Below are positions 10,461 to 22,952 of a stretch of 64,000 nt of DNA, piece by piece. The DNA lies in assembly GCA_950295325.1 (NCBI GenBank), contig OX485809.1:35471081-35535080 (forward strand), given 5' to 3'. The stretch is from Polytrichum commune (Eukaryota; Streptophyta; Polytrichopsida; Polytrichales; Polytrichaceae). Within the stretch, counting starts at the first letter, position 1, and each line of letters opens with the position of its first letter. A program made the position numbers and the translations under genes. The notes under the pieces were generated by a model. The model was not told the origin of the DNA and did no database searches. It saw only the letters and a program-made list of their open reading frames with translations.

Positions 10461-13400
10461 ATGCTTAGCAACAACAGCCCAAAACCCCAAACTCAAAACT
10501 CGAATCCCCCAAAAACTCGAATCCCCCAAAAACCCACCACTCACTACCCAAAACCCTGGCTCACTGATCACTCCTCGGTGACCAAGAGATTGAAATTCTT
10601 GGAAAGCATTTTAGAATATTGCGTATCAAATTTGTTCTGTGAAAAGCTTGGTGTAAAAACGGGATGGGGCGACGTCTACTCTGCCGGCTTGTTTCGTGTA
10701 TGTCATTTTTTTGTGTGTTTGTTTTATTTATTTGTTGTTGTTGTTGTTGTTGTTGGATCTGTTCTTCTCAGTGATAAACCTGTTGTGGGTTTAAGAGTGT
10801 AGTTCAAAAGGAAGTCTGTTTGATTGTGAGTGGATTTTGTTGTCGCTCATTCTGCTTGAGTTTCCAAATTGAGAGATTTGGCAATAGAGATTCACAAACC
10901 TTTAAAATCCATATATCAACATTAGTTTCACATCGATTCAATCACAGCCAACTACACCATCGAATCAATGTCTACCACAGGGCTGCAATTTTAATTCCTT
11001 TTTTTTTCATATTTTATCATTGAAAGACGGAAAAGGGTAATTATGAGTTGAATTAATGTTGAATGAATCTTTGGCTGAATGCTGAGTTAAGTACTGGAAA
11101 GATGTGAAATTCTGAAGGATGGATATGTATCAATACTGGCTCAACATTAAACGTTGGTTGGTCATTTGCGTTTTGAGAGGATGGTTGAGGAAGGGTTGTC
11201 ATGTGTTAGGGTTGGGAAATGGGCCCATGGAGCTTCAAAAGCCTTGGAGGCATGTCAAAACTTGTGGTATTTCAACCTCGACAGAGAATATGGTGGTGGA
11301 CTCAACCGAACGCAAGTCCGTCCTTGTAAGTTGCCTTTTGTCTACTCCTTCAAGTTCTATTGTTTGGAGTTTTTATTGCAAGGGAAGAGCTTGTAATTTT
11401 TGGGAGTTTGATACTTGAATTTGACGAGCTTTCATCAAAAGCTCAAACTATTGAGGCTTCACCATAGTTTGCGCAAGAGTATAAGTCTGCAGCCATGCTC
11501 AATTGGGATATCAAGTGGGGAAATGGTACTAACAAAGGAAAATTCATGACAAACCAAAGAATGCTTGATAGCCCATTCAACAAGAGCTCGAACTCTTGAC
11601 ATTCGTGAGCGACCTCCATGGGGTTGCTTATGATTTTGACCTAGAGGTTGTCATAGACATTCCACACGGGATCGATGAAGATGCCCTCTAGAACGTTGTA
11701 AGCCTGGTAAAAAGTGCAACCTCTCAAGTTGAAAACTTAAAGGTAAAGGGGATTTCAGTGGACAAGCGTGTGTAAGAGGCTCCTTTCTTTGAGCTCTCAA
11801 CCTCTCTAGTGGAAATGGGGCCTTTCTCTTTACAGAATTACTTGCATGAGTGCCACAATGCTAAATTTCTGATCCAATGACCAGGAATATTAGCTGCTTT
11901 GATTTCATGGGACCAAAGCTGCTTAGGTCCCATTAACATGTGATCCAATGGCTTAATGGGCAGCAGAATTACTTCATGAACTACTTAGGATTTCTGCAGA
12001 AACATTAGTATAAGCCGACAAACATATTCTGCTTGAGGCTGAGGGATCAGAATCCAGGATTTGTTTTTCGTGGCCTAAGTTCTTAGCATCCAGCAATTAA
12101 TTCAAGACATCCATATACTCCCACCTTTCTGACCAAAACAAAATGCACAATATCATCCTTCTTCACCAGAAGAGGATCACTGGTTGGGACCAAGAATATC
12201 ATTGACCTTACACTCCAAACTCCAAACGGGTATGAATTGGCAGTAAAGCAGAAGAAATAATTGAATGTAGGGCCAAGTTGGTCTTTGTGAGTGAAGGAGG
12301 GATTGCAGACTTACTGCTTGTCCATAATGGGTGTGGTATGAACAGGTCCGTGACTATATTCACTCTGCATTGTATCAGCCGCACACGGGATACTTCACTG
12401 CCAAATCAGATGCAGTTGGAGCCATGTCAGAGCCTATTCGTTTTGATCGTTTTCAAGGCAAGTTCATGTCTGTTGCTACCCTCTTTATGAACTAGGTATT
12501 GGGTGCTTACTGCAGTTGCTGGTAGGGTGACACATGTCCATTACTGGGCGTAGTGGTCAGGCCTTAGCAGGGTCATCAATTATGGGTGGTAATGTGCCTC
12601 CTTGTATCCAATTAGGAATAGACATGTCAACAAAATTGCTTGGCCTGACCAATACACAAACCTCTTAGATGCCTCTATTGTTGCTACCACTACATGACCA
12701 TATACTTGACTCCTTGTATGACTATTTCCTTAATTTTTGTTTTGTCAACAATGGTATCTCCTCTTGTTACAGCCTCTTTAATTAGATATAAGGAGTCTTC
12801 AGAGTTTTTCATGGCTAGGGTAACTTCACACTTCTAGCTGAATTAGGTGCTCTCCTGTGCCTCTTTGTCCTCACATTGAAATATGTTGATTACGACTCAA
12901 GATTCTGTTTGAATTACATGGTGGGATGCTGCGTGGGGCTTTGTGCAGGTCGTGCTGCTTATAATGAATTTCTCAGTGGACTATACAAACAACATGGCGC
13001 AGCATGGTTTACACCTGGGGAGGTTTTTCAGGCAAGGCTCTGGAACTAGTGATGCTCATACTGCTCAAATTTTGGAGATTGATAAAAGAATTTTGTCTGA
13101 CCCCTATTTATTCCTTTTGTGCAGCCCTGGTATGGTTATGCTGTTGCTGAGTATATACTACGTACCATGGACCCTTCAAGTCCGCTCAAGGTACACGCAT
13201 TTGCACATACAGCTTGGGCACTTATCAATTTCAGACTTTGTTAAATCATTTTAAACCTCTCAAATCATCTGAGTGCTTTTTGGCATTGATCAAAAGGCAG
13301 TGGTTAATATGCCTTTTTCACCATCACCTCCAGGAAGTTTGGAAGTTCTGCATCACCAAGGAGTTCTATTGCCGATTTTATATGATACATGCAGTGTGAA

Positions 13401-16400
13401 TCTCAAAATAAATGTGATACATGTAAATTATTCTTTAATGACTCATTGCAATAAGTGTGAGGGTTGGGTAGGCGTTCTTTTCATTATACTATAAATTCCT
13501 CTACATCGAATGGGCTGTTTACTTTTACAACAGGAACTTAGTGCTTGCCATCATGGTGTACAAATATCATTGAGCTCTAGTCTTCAGGACATTAACATGG
13601 TGACATCTCATAGTTATTTTAAGGATTTGTAATTTGACCACAATTTGACCTTATTCACAGATCTACGAGATTGGGGGAGGGACTGGAACTTGTGCCAACA
13701 ACATTTTGACCTACTTCAAATTAAGAGCTCCAAATGTTTACAAAACCATGATGTACACGTAAGAAAATCCAGCTCCTATACTTAATTTCCCGATTATTTG
13801 TTTCTTTTTCAGACTTGGTTGACCCTGAAAGTTTGCCTATCACCTGTTTTCACTTACCCTTTGTCTGTTCCCTTTGAATATGCTATGCACTATAGTCAGA
13901 GGGTTACTAGGATCATAATTTTGTACTGAATATCTGAAACTTACAATTAATCTGATAGTGTTTATGACACCATTTTCTATCTAAAAAGGTCAGGATTTGG
14001 AGATCACAATGATGGACTGTTGTAAGTGCATTTTATTCACATAACCTAGCTACACTAAGAACTCTGCTCCTTAAATCCTAGTTGTGATGACTCTCCACTA
14101 ATATTAGTGAAATTTGTTACTTTGGAAGTGCAGAACATTTAAAGCCCGCTGTGTTATGTCTGTTTTGGCAGATCAGTGGAGATTAGTCCTGCATTAGCTT
14201 CAAAACAAAAGGCTCGAGTTGGAACTGTGCAGAGCCATAGCAGCCATTTCATGGTCAATTGTGGAAGTGCCAGTGATCCACGAACATGGGGTAAGTATGT
14301 TGTTTCCCTTATGTCGTCAAAACCCAGGTGTGGAGGAGATGTATGACATGTTTACAATCTCTAAACATTTTCCTGACCCAATATCTATGATATTTAGTGT
14401 CACCATATCTAATTGTCTTGCTCAATACTAATTGTAAACCGTGGTATAGTATCACCAACACTAAATGTTAACCCAACATTATTTGTCATTCCTTGTAAAA
14501 TTTTTGGGGAATTATAGATATACAGTGGTGCAATTACTGGCACTTACCAAGTGAATTTTCATCCAAATTTAAATCATCCATGACAATTTTTCGTCACAAG
14601 TTGATGACAGGAGAAGGTAGGGTTTCGGCCAATGAAATGAAATCGATTTTAAATGTCTCAGAAGCTAAAAAGGCTAAGGGGACTGGAAGTACATCAGGAT
14701 GGTTTCAAACCAGTTAATTTCAAACCAATGGATGAAATCATCCATTATCCATGATACTATTTGTTCACTTATTCATAAGAAGTGTCATCCGAAAAATTAC
14801 CATAGTGACACAAAATACCAAATGACACAAAATATCATATTTAGTGTAGTTTGGCCTGTGCCATCCTGGCCCATTGCATCCGAGCATATGATTAATGTCT
14901 GGGCCATCCCTACACCGTCTGCTCAACATACTGCCATCGACGCCCAAACGTTTTGGAACTTTGGAATTGCGACTGCGTCAATGCCGATATGCCTTCGCTG
15001 TTCCAAAGTTCCAAAGTGTACAGTAGACTAGTTTGGGCTTGTCCCATCCCAACCTGGTGCGCCCATGCATATGAATAAATATCCCAGGTCATCCGTGCAC
15101 CATTTGTTCAACATGCCGTTGTCAATGGTGAGCTATTGTGGAACTTTATAACGCCCATGCGCCCTTGCGGTTTCAAAGTTCCAAAATCTATAGTAAATTA
15201 AATTGGGGCATGTGCCGCCCCGCCCCGTTATACCTGTGCATATGATTAATGTCCTGGACCATCCCTGCCCTGTGTGCACTGTCCGCTTCACATGCCGCCG
15301 TTGATGGCGGGCCGTTCTGGAAAGGTTGAATGTCGGAGGCCTCATCACCTATGCACCCTTGCCAATCAACCTTTTCAACATGTGCAGTAGATGTTAGTCA
15401 TCTCTACCACCTATGAAATGATTTGATGTTACTTTGGAGAGGGTGAAGCTCAAGGCATGACTTACATATGCACAGCTTTCTTTGATGTCTTGCAATATCT
15501 TGAGCTGGTTGATTGCACATGGATCTCTAAGCCTGCTCCATTTCTCTGTCTATTATTGGAAAGGGTAATGCTGTGTTTGGCAGTATTTAGTCATACCCCA
15601 GTTTCATCTTCCTTATGTGCATACAGGTGTTTGTTGTTTAACTCAATATTTCTGAAGAATCTTGTGGGAGGGTGTGTGATGAGCAGGAAAGGTGGACAAT
15701 GGTCCTTGTTACATTATTATGTTTGAGGTGCATTTTGACCTCATGCTCTATTGGACTTACTGGAGGAATGTATTTATGCATGTTCATTTTTACGGTTCTA
15801 TGTAGCATACCATACTTTTTGGCTTCAGCAATGAAAGCTTTTGAAACTTTTTCATCAACGGAATTCAGTTAATTACATTGTGGGCTGGCCAGGTACTGGA
15901 TAACCTTCCACACGATTTACTGTATAGGCAGGCACCCACATCGCCTTGGATGGAAACATGGGTCACACGGGACCAATATAGGTTTGTGATTTCTCTTTGT
16001 GTTGATACATAGAGAATTTCTGAATTGATAAAAAAGTTAAGAACCGATCTGAAGACAAAAGTCTCACTAAAATAATGATTATATGCAGGAACAATTTAAT
16101 AGAAGAGAGGCGTCCTGCAGAGGATCCCCTTATTAAGAGATGCCTTGATGTTATAGAACATGGTCCACCTGAAGGCTCTTTGTCATTGGCAGCAGCTGCA
16201 ATGTCATCTATTTCCAAACTGATCCCATTCTCGGAGCTTGCTTGGATACCTACTGGCTGTCTGGTGCGTAACTTCCGCCAACACACATGGTGATCTCTAT
16301 GTGCATGTAAATTAATTATTATTGGCCAAAATGTGCCACATGTCATCATGTGAGTGGTTGGAGTATTTCAAAAAGGTGATGTGGAAATTGATTTTAGGCA

Positions 16401-18410
16401 GAGATGTGCCCAATCAGTCCTGAAAGTACAGTGGTTGTATTGTTCTTTGTCAATCGTGGTAGTGGCTCTGCTCTTCAGAAAGCTCATCAATTAACCTTAG
16501 CTGGCAAAGTGACATATGGTTAAAGACTTGTGCTTGTTAGCTTCTTCATTATTCTGTTGAGTACACAGCCTTATGGAAACATATTTGCTGATAGAGTAGG
16601 CTAATTTAGAACTCAGAATGGTTAAGGCAGGGGTGAGGGTCCTGCAAATTGTTTGAAATGTTTGTTTGACACTTGTTGCTTGGATGACAAACAGCAATTG
16701 CTAGAGAACCTACATACGATGCGCCCCAGCTTGGTGCTTATTACTTCTGATTTCAGTAGCCTTCCAGATGTTAAAGTTCCTGGAGTGCGTGCACCCATTG
16801 TTGCCAGCAAGGTAGCTTTCTCCCCCCCTTTTACCCTAGGTGCCTGTTGGTTGTGTACATAATTGATTCTCCCTGGGAAAGTCAAAATTTCTTAAGTGCC
16901 ACGTGTCATGTTGTCATTGGCTGAAATTGCTAGTGTATATTGTGATACATGAAGTAGAAACCCCATTTAATGGGACACTGCAATCTGCATCATGACATTC
17001 TAGATTGAAGGATTAAAATGTTCATTTCTGCTTTATGAAGTTGATGTCTGATCCACAGGTCTTCATATGTGTTCATTAAAGTTTTCTCCTTACATGTGTT
17101 CACAGGAAAATGGACAGACTAAAGACCACTCCAGCTACCTCGAGGCTATGGTAAATACTTCTAGAAGTAACTGAGTCTCTGCTAGAACACGTGGAGTTAA
17201 AGTGACGTACCACTTCATCTTGGGCACACTGAGAATTTATCACTGGGACTTTGTACTAAAGGATTTAGTAAATAAATTGCAAGCTGATTGTTTTTCTCTT
17301 AGTAATTTCAATCTATGGAAACATAAACCCATCTGAGTTGAGTTAGTGATTGGTTGTGGCGTAAGTGAGCTCGAGGGATCTAAGATTTGGTTTTGGGTTC
17401 AGGGAGATGCAGATATATTTTTTCCAACAGATTTTCAGTTGTTGGAACGCCTGGATCACTATGCGGTGACGCGGTCAGTAGAGAAAGGTCTGACAGAAGA
17501 GCGTATCTCAACAGTGGTTAGTATTCCGTTCCTAAGAGATCATGGATAGCCAAACTTGCAGTTCCCTTTCCATTGATCGGTATGGTTCAGTTATTAGGCG
17601 TGATCAGTATTACATTATGAGCAAATTCGATTGAGACCGTAGCCATTTTCCTCATAATCTTTGGGTCTCATGCATATCCTAGTCGTTATAATAGTGAAGA
17701 TCCGTTTTCTTCTCAAACGATCATATAGATCATACCAATTTTGTTGACTGTTGAAGCCTGCAAAGCGGCTGACCTTGCGCTTGATATCAATTGCAAACAC
17801 AGGACTTGAGTCCTCATGTGGCATTCTATACATGAATAGCCTGGAAAATCAGGCATTCACGCAACCATCTATAGGAAATTACAATCTGTGATGATAAGAG
17901 CTAGGGAAATACCTCCTTCTCCAGGGAGAATTCAGGGATCCCGTAGTAAGAGTGCATAGCTTTAGCTATTAAAGGGGTAAACCAAGACTGTTTTGTATTC
18001 TTTCTTGAGGTCTCGGATTACATATGCAGTTTTGAATCTATTTCCTGTGTCCGTATCTTGGTCAAAGATTGAGTGGAAGCCTGTAAATACAATGATGAAA
18101 CGTTGGATTGCTATGATCCCTAGAATGGTGGACAGATTCTGAGCGTGTAGTCCAAATTCCTCTGAATCACATGTCTGTCTGGTGCCCGTTCTTAGATCCG
18201 CACTCAACCACACACCACTCAAATGAAGGTGCCCGATAAAGATAAGCAACCAAATAAGGCATGCTTGGTGGGTTGGCTTGGCAGGTGACCTCTGCCGAAT
18301 TCATGGAACAGTGCGCAGAAGTGGACAAGACCAAAACATGTGATGGCTATAATCCCCTACTGGAAGACTACAGTAACACCAAGTTCTACATAAGCCTTCC
18401 CAGCTTCTGA
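10461..18410 (+). CDS. MidA/NDUFAF7-type SAM methyltransferase
   Basis: Thirteen exons: 10461-10697, 12346-12457, 12949-13031, 13125-13190, 13661-13758, 14172-14290, 15687-15727, 15893-15981, 16089-16263, 16695-16811, 17106-17150, 17403-17516, 18285-18410. All phases agree and give 473 residues, the normal family length. The family (DUF185) is a mitochondrial protein-arginine methyltransferase needed for complex I assembly; in animals NDUFAF7 methylates NDUFS2. Visible motifs are VRDYIHSALYQPHTGYF (from 80), SAM-binding IYEIGGGTGTC (167-177), VEIS, PCYIIMFEVLDNLPHDLLY across the 41-nt exon 7, SDFSSLPDVKVPG, GDADIFFPTDF and GYNPLLEDYSNTKFY at the C-terminus. Introns 2 and 3 have GC donors. The first exon is the least certain: it does not resemble homologues and borders a MITE. 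The substrate of this plant paralogue is inferred. Confidence 0.88.
10733..10755 (+). repeat. (GTT)n microsatellite in intron 1
   Basis: A run of about eight GTT units lies shortly after the proposed exon 1 donor at 10698. Confidence 0.8.
11590..11775 (+). pseudogene. Coding-like patch in intron 1, unrecognised
   Basis: One frame reads DLHGVAYDFDLEVVIDIPHG, IDEDAL, an in-frame TAG, then NVVSLVKSATSQVENLKVKG. The balance of residues looks like protein, but a stop interrupts it and no family is recognised. The intron it sits in (10698-12345) otherwise shows no clear feature apart from the GTT run. Confidence 0.2.
14386..14846. mobile_element. MITE in methyltransferase intron 7
   Basis: The right end is CATATTTAGTG followed by TA; the left end is truncated (TATGATATTTAGTGTCACC). 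The interior is the reverse complement of the 10094-10451 element, with about 100 bp of extra sequence near 14600-14720. It lies wholly within the intron between exons 6 and 7. Confidence 0.6.
14849..15396 (+). repeat. Three units of ~180-bp hairpin repeat in intron 7
   Basis: Tandem units at about 14849-15031, 15032-15200 and 15201-15396 share GTGCCATCC-CCC, TGCATATGATTAATGTC, then TTTTGGAACTTTGGAA (14951-14966) and its complement TTCCAAAGTTCCAAAG (15001-15016). The arms pair at 15 of 16 positions across a loop of about 34 bases. Conservation of the arms falls in the third unit. The same repeat is in the CLT intron at 5199-5553. Confidence 0.65.
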
Positions 18411-20009
18411 GCTCCTCAGGTAATGAAGGATACTAAACCAAATCATTATTCCTGTTGGGTCAGGTTGCTGGATATGGGATCAGTGGAAGTTCTGTGATCG
18501 ATTCACACCCTCATTTGTATGCTATGACGAAGATGTCATAACCTGAGGTAGACGGGCTTTATTTGGTTGCTTTTAGTTGTTTGCTACCTTATACTACAAC
18601 TTTTGGATTCACGAGGTTGAAACTTCCAGAAATGTATCTGAAGATACCAGGATCAATACCAGAAAGTATTGGAGCTAATCTCGAATTGCTATGATTTATC
18701 AAAGTCAACTGAGAGTGAGCCATTAGAAGGGCACATGGGACCCCCACTGATGTTGACTATTGAATCTAGGATAGTTAACAAATTTTGAGCATGTACTCCA
18801 ATCTCATTTAAGCACATGGCTTTTTGGTGTCCTCTCCTACATCTGCACTTAATCATGCACCACTTTAATATAGGTGTCTGTTTGAGATAAGTAAGCAGAT
18901 TAGGCCTGCATTACCTTACCCTTTCAAATTTGGAGGAGTGCACCAATTGACCACATTACCATAGGAAAATAGGTCTTGTTCAAGGCTCAGCTTTCAAAGC
19001 AGAAACCTTCAGGTCTGTGCAACATGTTTGACCAGGAACAAAATGTGATCAAAATTCTGTTGTTTTGCTGGTCTCCTTTTTGAGTGCAAGAATTTGTGCT
19101 ATCCTTCTCAATGTTTTCATGTACAAGGTTAATGTAAAATTAAATGGCTCTCGCCACAACAAGTTTAAGGAGAATTACTGTTATGATAGGGTTAACTAAC
19201 CCCAATAGTCATTTTGGGGTTTGGTAACCCCCTATGTACACCATAGCCCTCGATAATGATATGTTTATCGTTGTTGTGCGGATCAATGTTGTTTTGGGTG
19301 CTCTCACAACCTTCATTGTATGAGTGTCCATCTGGGAAAAACTTGTACAAGGGCATCCATAAAAGAAAGAAGAGAAGTTGACTCCAATGTTGCAACCGGC
19401 ATGAATTATGATGTTGCTGCAGTTTTTTAGTTGATCTAAATCTAGTTGAAATCCCAAAACGGCCATTATGAGATTAAGAGGGCGGCCCCAAAGACATCGG
19501 TGGTAGGGTGCGCTGGAAATGAAGTGCTAGGGGAGGTCACCCATCTGGATACTAACACGGCTTTAACCTGTGAAAGGCCTTGTGTTTAAGCCACCATAAT
19601 GTTGATGTGGTCCAGTTCCCACAACCTTCTCTATGTTAACAAAAGGAATATCATAAGCCAGGCTTTGAGTTTCTGGATGGTTGCTATACTGGAACCTCAG
19701 GCCATTGATCTTCTCTATTGGTAGATACCTTGCCAACATTGACATTGAAATTTGCTCCATCCCTTCAATGTCACATACAGGGGAGGGCTTCATTTTATAT
19801 TGACACAAGAGGATTATTATTTTCTGAAAATTCTGGACAGTATGTTGGTCGAGACCCATTTGATTCTGCAGGGTAACTACATTCTTGTAAGAGGAAATGG
19901 AGCACCCTCTAGCATGGCATCATGTGTAATTTTCAGGAATTCTGTCTTCCTCTTCATTTAATACCCCATTAAGACAGGTGCCATGTAAGATTTGTGCAAA
20001 CCAGGGCTT
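18411..20009. other. 3' flank of methyltransferase gene, repeats
   Basis: The sequence just after the stop (to about 18830) is also present, diverged, at 29390-29780 together with a copy of the last exon. A motif of the type GAGCATGTAATCCAATCTCATTTGAGCACATG recurs at about 18130, 18785, 29740 and 33500, so it belongs to a dispersed repeat. No gene is seen. Confidence 0.4.
19360..19600 (-). repeat. Second 5S rRNA-derived repeat copy
   Basis: GGTAGGGTGCGCTGG followed by GGGGAGGTCACCCATCTGG matches the reverse complement of the 3' half of 5S rRNA. The flanking sequence (AATGTTGCAACCGGC, then AAACGGCCATTATGAGATTA) matches the copy at 4520-4840, showing that both derive from one dispersed element. 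This copy is shorter on the 5S side. Confidence 0.5.
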
Positions 20010-20533
20010 GGGGAGAACCGGCGGTTAGTTACAGATGAAGAACCGGTTGAGTTTGAGAAATAACCAGTTGAAGTTGGAGACTTCAGGAGATTTACCGACC
20101 ATTTAAGAGGAATCTATAGAATATACCCTCCATTTACCTCCATTGAATAAAGCAAAACTGGACGATGTCAACATGTAACCGGCTGGGTTTAGAATCACTA
20201 GGATCTTGACTGACTATGCCCAAACAATTCCTGGACACTGGTACAAACAATGTGAAATCCTCATTACAGGTAACCTCCAAATGGGATTGAAAAGGACGAT
20301 ACCTGACCAGTGATCGGGGAGATTTTTGGGCATTCATAATCTATTGAGATCCTAGTGTTTGCAAGTCCAACCAGTTACATGTTGACATCCTTTGGTTTTC
20401 CTTTACTAAATTGGGGTATATTCTTCTATAGGTTCCTCTGAAATGATGGGTAATTTTCCTGCAGTCTTGAACTTCAACCGGTTATTTTCTCAAACTCAAC
20501 CGGTTCATCTTTAACTAACCGCCGGTTCTCCCC
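20010..20533. repeat. Head-to-head pair of a ~225-bp dispersed repeat
   Basis: Arm 1 (20010-20237, minus sense) starts GGGGAGAACCGGCGGTTAG. Arm 2 (20315-20533, plus sense) ends with the matching CCGCCGGTTCTCCCC. The two are diverged inverted copies of one repeat with CCGGTT motifs (AACCGGTTGAGTTTGAG in one, its complement in the other), separated by 77 bp. A transcript through here would form a long imperfect hairpin. Single copies are at about 21342-21545, 25301-25510, 30413-30630 (minus), 47541-47713 (minus) and 63542-63719. Confidence 0.7.
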
Positions 20534-20559
20534 GATCATAGTACCCGAGCAAGTGTGGT

Positions 20560-22900
20560 CCCTACCCTAATTCTCCTTGCTTCCATGCTCCTTTCTCTCG
20601 TCGGTGGTTGCTTTTTCAAATGTATATATTAAGGGGCTCCAGCTCTTTGGTGCTTGGGCCCACACTAAGCACCCCCTCAAATGGAACAAGCTAGCCCACA
20701 TAATCACAAGAAAACATTACATTACATATGTGTGACCCACACTAGTATTTGCACATTCAAGGATCCTTATTGTGATACCCATGTAATCCTCGTTATAGGC
20801 ACTCCCGAATCATATATCGTAGATATACCCTATGTGTATTAACCCCCCCCCCCTCCAAACATGTAGTTGTCATTTGCCAATGTGATGGAAAGAGCTAGAA
20901 GAATCACACATGTTGCCGTCACATTTGGCATGACGGAAAAAAGTAAGTTAAAAGGACGCGGACTTGGCTTCTTTGCAAAAGGACATTGACTGCACTCAAG
21001 TTTCCATCTCCTTGGTATCATGAATAAGTCGCCCTATGCTGTGAATATGAGTTGGGAGAGAATCTTGCCTTTGAAAATTCACGGTAATTTTGAAAACTTG
21101 GATACGAATTGTGATTTTTTGGTTAAACGTTGTGGTATCGGCTTCTAGACTTGTGAAAAATCACTCCACTATCACATTTGTACTACCGTTATGTGAGATT
21201 GCTTACCGGCAATGGACATGGGTCTATCTACCTTAAAACAAAAAGATGATATGAGACCAACACCGATTCCTACCCCAATTCTCCCTAACCTTATCCCTAG
21301 CTTCCAACCCCTCTTTCGCTCCTTGCTCTCATTCAATGTTCGGGGAGAATTTTGGGCTTAATCGGTCCATGTCCTAGTGTTTCCAAGTCCAAGTGGTTAC
21401 ATGTTGACATCTTTCAGTTTTTTTAATACATATTTGTATGGTGGAAGATTTTGTGAATTCCTCTAAAATGATGGGTGATTTTCCTGAAGTCTTGAACTTC
21501 AACCGGTTATTTCTCAAACTCAACAAGTTCTTTTGTGACTTGCAGTGGGTTTCTCCATGTTCATTGCTATCATCGGTTGTTGCTATTTCATTCCATCATT
21601 TCATTAGAGAAAACTTCCTATCACTATTTGAGAATGCAGTATTTATTAGGGAGCCTAATGTTTTTTGTTTCGATTAGACTAGCAAGTTGACATTAGCCTC
21701 TATCTCACGAAGGCTATCGCACTCCACCACTCTAGGAAATCAATTGGTTTGAAACCATCTTCACGTACACTTTGAACTCCGTAATATCAACCTTGTTAAT
21801 GTCACCCCTTCTCTTATATCTTGAAATCCTAGGGAGCGGATGTTAACAGATGAAATCTCACGCCTTGTTATCATGCTCTCCTCCCATATATCAGGGGTGT
21901 TGACATTAAAACCACCAAAGGATTCAAACCACACGCTCGCACGCACCATGTTGCCATCATTGCCATTATTGTCATTATTACAATGTTGACTTTGTGTTAC
22001 TCCATAATGGTATGTGCTACACTAATTCTCTTTTATCACGCATCCATGTGAACACTATAGAACTCCTTAATATCACATGCACTTTGATTGCCATAACCAT
22101 GATATTATAGAGTCTAGAGTGTACTTTCAGTCCCATTAGCCATTTGGACTTTGTGGACTTTAAAATCAATCTCGTTTCATTCCTAAATATTTAAGGGGCC
22201 CCACACTAACAACCCCCACACTAATGACCCCCTCAAATGGTGGTCCACACATTACACCTTGAACTCCATAATACCAACCCCCATAATGTCACACACTCTC
22301 TACTATCCCGAAACCCTAGGGACCGGATGTTCGTAGTTCAAATCTCACTCCTTATTGTCACATTTCTCTCCCTTATATCACAAAATTTGTCTTTATTGCA
22401 AACCACCAAAGAAGTCAACCCACACCCTCTCATTGCACCATGTGTCAACATGTAGAGTGTCACTTTCTCATTCTCATTCTCATTCTTCTTCTTATGTCAC
22501 TTGTTGAATGTTGGTGCATGCGTTTGCCACATGGCCCGGGAAGACCGAGTGGAGTGGACCACACTGTCGTAGGTGACAGGAGAACAAATCCAAATCATCC
22601 TCACATCTCCTCTGTGTTATTCCATAATGTCACATGTTACACTAACTCTATCGTATCATGCATCCATGTTAACACTACAAAACTCCGTAATTTCACATGC
22701 ACACAGGTGTGATACTACGGAGTTTAGAGTGTATGAGAAAATATCTCATCACAAGATGTGCGCCCCCTCACTTAATTACTTGCATATAAGTTACTGCAAC
22801 ATTTGAGCTTCCGATGTTCTTCTCCAAAGGGGTTGGCAGTTTGTGAAGTATTGCAACTTACTATCTGGGGTCAAAGTCCACGGACTTTGAATATGTTGAG
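20560..22900. other. Intergenic, dispersed repeats, no gene
   Basis: Two related repeat copies at about 21775-22010 and 22230-22470 contain CTCCGTAATATCA, an AAACCCTAGGGA-like block and CTCTCCCTTATATCA. They match, in reverse, 31010-31330 and 62280-62510. A LINE-tail remnant lies at 21605-21780 and one CCGGTT repeat at 21342-21545. A poly-C run is at about 20842-20852. Confidence 0.4.
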
Positions 22901-22944
22901 AATATAATAATTAAAAAGCTGAATACTGTTAGGCTTCCATCCAG

Positions 22945-22952
22945 CCACGTCA
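22945..22952. promoter_or_regulatory. ACGT-core element upstream of BIC
   Basis: CCACGTCA, whose complement TGACGTGG is a hybrid C/G-box of the kind bound by HY5-type bZIP factors, lies about 625 bp before the BIC start codon. In Arabidopsis HY5 is reported to promote BIC transcription in light, so the site is plausible. Function here is inference. Confidence 0.3.

Noticed and set aside
16075-16293. Independent 72-codon ORF
   Set aside because: It is exon 9 of the methyltransferase read with intron sequence at both ends.
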